Position numbers and translations under genes: made by a program. The notes under the pieces are model-generated. The model did no database searches. It saw only the letters and a program-made list of their open reading frames with translations, and was not told the origin of the DNA. Source: an uncultured Oscillospiraceae bacterium (lineage in GTDB: Bacteria; Bacillota; Clostridia; Oscillospirales; Oscillospiraceae). From it: a DNA stretch of 16,197 bases. Numbering within the stretch: the stretch's first letter is position 1; every line of letters begins with the position of its first letter. Of this stretch, positions 14,365-16,197 are shown in pieces. The DNA is taken from the NCBI GenBank assembly GCA_934668295.1, contig CAKUND010000027.1, forward strand, positions 1 to 16,197. Reading direction: 5' to 3'.

Positions 14365-15345
14365 TTGACGTGGAAGATCGATGCAGGATACGGTACGATG
14401 AAGGATGCGTTTAAGCGGCTGAAGGATCCGGAGCAATCCCCGCTCAACAGAGGGGTCGCAAAGGATCTCGAATCATTCATGAAGGAAAACGGGTTTATGT
14501 CCACTCCGCGAAACAGTAAGCTCGGTGTCAGCGGCAAGATCCAGCTCATGGGCATTTTCACCGGAAGCTTCAGACCGGATAGAAAGGCCAACATAACGGA
14601 GCTGGATCTGGCGCTGATCGGTACCGGCAAGCTCAGCTATACATATCAGACATACATCGCACTTCCGACCGGGCCGCTTCCGGCTTATTTCAAGGTTGAA
14701 TTGGAGTCCAAGCTGCAGCTTATGCTGAAGGAGGTCTATGATGAGGGCCTGAAAGAGATGGTGCTGTGCCGCGCACCGCTGAATTTCTCGATGGAGCTGT
14801 CGGCAGAGGTTGAACCCGGCTGGGAAGGGTATCTCTCCTGCGGAGTAAAGGGTACCGGTACGGTGAAGATCTACGGCTATGTGCCGATCGTCCCGAAGGA
14901 TATTACCGCGACGCTTGCCGCAAAGATCGGCCTTGTCGGTACGCTGCACCTCATCTCAGGCGAATGGGAAATCGTAAAAACAAAGGAGATGACGTTCTGG
15001 AAAGACGGCTGGCTAGTGTGGGAGGAATATGCACCCAAGGACGACAGCCTCATCCAAGCGGCATTTATCCCCGACACCAACATGCAGGTCATGACCTTTG
15101 CGCTTGCAAAGCAGGCGGACGGAACGCTGACGCTGGACGTCAGTCTGGAGCATATCTCGACAGCCGTCCGGGCGATCACGGCAGCCTATGACACAGACGG
15201 GCGTCTTCTGCAGACAGCCGCGCAGACCGGCACCGACGGCAGTCTGGCGCTGAACCTGCGCACGGGAGCAAAGCCCGCGTCGTGGAAGCTTTTCCTGCTC
15301 GATGCCGCTACCAATCAGCCGATCTGTGACTGCATGGAAGGCTGA
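14365..15345 (+). CDS. Probable 5'-truncated remnant of a large secreted beta-rich surface protein
   Basis: The frame of about 326 codons opens at a TTG (14365) with GGAG at 14353-14356, and no ATG is usable nearby. An in-frame stop at 14338 blocks extension upstream. The product has no signal peptide, yet looks extracellular. It has repeated beta-strand patterns with alternating polar/hydrophobic residues, GYGTMKDAFKRL at the start, IALPTGPLPAYFKVELESKL in the middle, and a C-terminal beta-sandwich-like tail ending with YDTDGRLLQ, LNLRTGA and WKLFLLDAATNQPICD. That tail resembles the end of large clostridial surface proteins carrying a '...VKVFLWD...PL...' motif, from memory of such proteins. 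It is best read as the C-terminal part of a formerly larger protein, possibly not functional. Specific function is unknown. Confidence 0.55.
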   Translation: MTWKIDAGYGTMKDAFKRLKDPEQSPLNRGVAKDLESFMKENGFMSTPRNSKLGVSGKIQLMGIFTGSFRPDRKANITELDLALIGTGKLSYTYQTYIALPTGPLPAYFKVELESKLQLMLKEVYDEGLKEMVLCRAPLNFSMELSAEVEPGWEGYLSCGVKGTGTVKIYGYVPIVPKDITATLAAKIGLVGTLHLISGEWEIVKTKEMTFWKDGWLVWEEYAPKDDSLIQAAFIPDTNMQVMTFALAKQADGTLTLDVSLEHISTAVRAITAAYDTDGRLLQTAAQTGTDGSLALNLRTGAKPASWKLFLLDAATNQPICDCMEG

Positions 15346-15358
15346 GCAAAAAAATTTT

Positions 15359-15398
15359 CAGCCCGGCGGCCGCACACGCGGCCGCCGGGCTGAGGCTT
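15359..15398. terminator. Bidirectional intrinsic terminator between convergent units
   Basis: A perfect 15-bp stem (CAGCCCGGCGGCCGC at 15359-15373 with 15378-15392) has an ACAC loop. On the plus strand it is followed by AGGCTTATTTTT. On the minus strand it is followed by AAAATTTTTTT, a classical T run. It therefore best serves the minus-strand thioredoxin/FTR-like unit and also ends the plus-strand surface-protein remnant. Confidence 0.92.
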
Positions 15399-15594
15399 AT
15401 TTTTCCTTATAGTAGAGCATACAATGACAGTAGCCCTCGAAGTCGGGATCCTTGATCTGATCGCGGAACTCCTCGCACATGCACTTGTTTTCCTCCGTGC
15501 GGGCCAGCCTGCATGGGCAGTAGCCGCCGGTGCGCTTCAGCCCCTCCTTGATGCGGGCGACGACCTCCTTGTCCTCGTTCAGCCGTACCTTCAC
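15397..15594 (-). CDS. Ferredoxin:thioredoxin reductase catalytic-chain-like iron-sulfur mini-protein
   Basis: The 65-residue protein carries three Cys-x-Cys pairs: CPC at residues 26-28, CMC at 38-40 and CHC at 56-58. The CPC...CxC...CHC pattern is that of the FTR catalytic (beta) chain, which uses four of these cysteines to hold a [4Fe-4S] cluster and two as a redox-active disulfide to reduce thioredoxin. The spacing here (9 and 15 residues) differs from the plant/cyanobacterial form, and the N-terminal part is reduced to about 25 residues. The start is a GTG whose last bases overlap the thioredoxin stop (GTGA), with AAGGAG upstream inside the thioredoxin gene. The tight coupling to thioredoxin strongly suggests that thioredoxin is its partner. 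Electron transfer from ferredoxin is inferred. Confidence 0.85.
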   Translation of the reverse strand: MKVRLNEDKEVVARIKEGLKRTGGYCPCRLARTEENKCMCEEFRDQIKDPDFEGYCHCMLYYKEK

Positions 15595-15899
15595 AGCGCT
15601 TCCAGCTCCTTCTTGACCGCGTCCTTCTCGCGGAAGCCGACCAGCCGCTTCACGACCTTGCCGCCCTTGACGCACAGCAGTGTCGGGATGGAGTCGATCT
15701 GGAATTCCATCGCCAGATCGCGCTCGTCGTCGACGTTGACCTTGCAGAATTTCACGCCGGGAACCTCCGGCTCCAGCGCCTCCATCACGGGCGCGAGCAT
15801 CATGCACGGGCCGCACCAGCTTGCCCAGAAATCCACCACGACAGGCGTTTTGGCCTGCATGACTTCCTGCTCAAAATTATCCAGTGTTACGATCGTCAT
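15591..15899 (-). CDS. trxA: Thioredoxin
   Basis: This 102-residue single-domain thioredoxin has the canonical active site WASWCGPC (residues 25-32, cysteines 29 and 32), a buried Asp23 in VVVDF, the cis-proline segment DSIPTLL and the GGKVVKRLVGF beta-hairpin. It is a cytoplasmic disulfide reductase for many proteins. The ATG at 15899 has GGGAGG (plus strand 15910-15915) upstream. It overlaps the downstream FTR-like gene by four bases. It follows a glycosyltransferase gene by about 50 bases; no promoter in that gap was convincing, so co-transcription is possible. Confidence 0.96.
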   Translation of the reverse strand: MTIVTLDNFEQEVMQAKTPVVVDFWASWCGPCMMLAPVMEALEPEVPGVKFCKVNVDDERDLAMEFQIDSIPTLLCVKGGKVVKRLVGFREKDAVKKELEAL

Positions 15900-15948
15900 A
15901 TTTGCGTGACCTCCCTGTTTTTCATTAGAATCCCACGCCTTGTCAGGA

Positions 15949-16197
15949 TTATGCCTCCAAACGGTCGCAGATGGCCTGCGCGGCGGGGGTTTTGTGCATG
16001 GCAAGCAGTGATTGACGCATGACGAGACGTTCCTCGTCGTGCTCCAGCAGCTGTTTGCAGAGCGCGGCGATGGCCTCCGGCGTATCGGCCGTGGCCGCAC
16101 CGCCATGGGAGACGAAAAACTCCAGATTCGGCGTCTCGCAGCCGCCGACCACGTTGACCAGCACCATCGGCAGTCCCTTGACCATGGCCTCGGTCGT
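15949..16197 (-). CDS. GT-B glycosyltransferase (diacylglycerol glucosyltransferase/MurG-type), C-terminal fragment; start outside window
   Basis: The frame is open to the window edge and ends in TAA, giving 82 visible residues. TTEAMVKGLPMVLVNVVGGC followed by ETPNLEFFVSHGGA corresponds to the donor-binding end of family 28-type GT-B enzymes (compare the usual EA...GLP-I...PG-E--N--F---GGA pattern of MurG, plant MGDG synthase and Bacillus UgtP). A helical region, LCKQLLEHDEERLVMRQSLL, closes the protein. The usual Gln in the PGQE segment is replaced (GGCE here). Processive diacylglycerol glucosyltransferase is the most likely identity, with glycolipid synthesis at the membrane as the role. 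The fragment alone cannot settle the acceptor. Confidence 0.75.
   Translation of the reverse strand, partial: TTEAMVKGLPMVLVNVVGGCETPNLEFFVSHGGAATADTPEAIAALCKQLLEHDEERLVMRQSLLAMHKTPAAQAICDRLEA

Noticed and set aside
13086..14630. Minus-strand open frame of 514 codons antisense to the AraC regulator
   Set aside because: The opposite strand has clear HTH motifs and a ribosome-binding site. This frame is Gln/Arg/Ala-rich and crosses gene boundaries.

Overview
The window looks like chromosome from a GC-rich anaerobic Firmicute of the gut Oscillospiraceae/Ruminococcaceae type. The grounds are strong GGAGG ribosome-binding sites, a lipobox-bearing solute-binding protein, occasional TTG/GTG starts, a ferredoxin-thioredoxin-reductase-like mini-protein, and a NahK-type hexosamine kinase of the kind known from gut bacteria. 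This assignment is inferred from sequence character only. No rRNA, tRNA, CRISPR array, prophage or insertion sequence was seen.

Layout. (1) 1-657 is the 3' end of a sodium:neurotransmitter-symporter-family transporter, followed by a strong terminator. (2) 898-1497 is a DUF308/HdeD-like membrane protein with its own putative promoter. (3) 1564-8607 is a complete plus-strand nucleoside scavenging operon. It has a near-consensus promoter, a BMP-family lipoprotein, a double-domain ABC ATPase, two permeases and two different inosine-uridine-type nucleoside hydrolases, and it ends at a perfect 16-bp terminator hairpin. Two nested inverted repeats separate the binding-protein gene from the ATPase gene. 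(4) 12953-8618 (minus strand) is an amino-sugar operon: a NahK-like N-acetylhexosamine 1-kinase, NagB, a large ROK-like protein with an unusual N-terminal extension, and NagA. It converges on the nucleoside operon. (5) 13119-14264 is a divergent AraC-family regulator. It shares a 165-bp intergenic region with nahK that contains helically phased direct repeats, a likely operator. (6) 14365-15345 is a probable 5'-truncated remnant of a large secreted surface protein, ending at a bidirectional terminator. (7) 15899-15397 (minus strand) is a thioredoxin translationally coupled to a 65-residue iron-sulfur protein resembling the catalytic chain of ferredoxin:thioredoxin reductase. The 3' part of a GT-B glycosyltransferase gene (diacylglycerol glucosyltransferase/MurG type) lies upstream and runs off the window.

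How the parts work together. The nucleoside operon would import nucleosides and split them into base and ribose. The amino-sugar operon would phosphorylate GlcNAc/GalNAc, deacetylate GlcNAc-6-P and deaminate GlcN-6-P to fructose-6-P and ammonia. The AraC protein is the obvious candidate regulator of the amino-sugar operon. NahK makes sugar-1-phosphate while NagA uses sugar-6-phosphate, so the enzyme joining them (a mutase elsewhere, or a 6-kinase activity of the ROK-like protein) is the main open biochemical question. No wholly new defence or mobile system was recognised. The most original elements are the extended ROK-like protein, the thioredoxin/FTR-like pair, the phased operator and the palindromic intergenic element.
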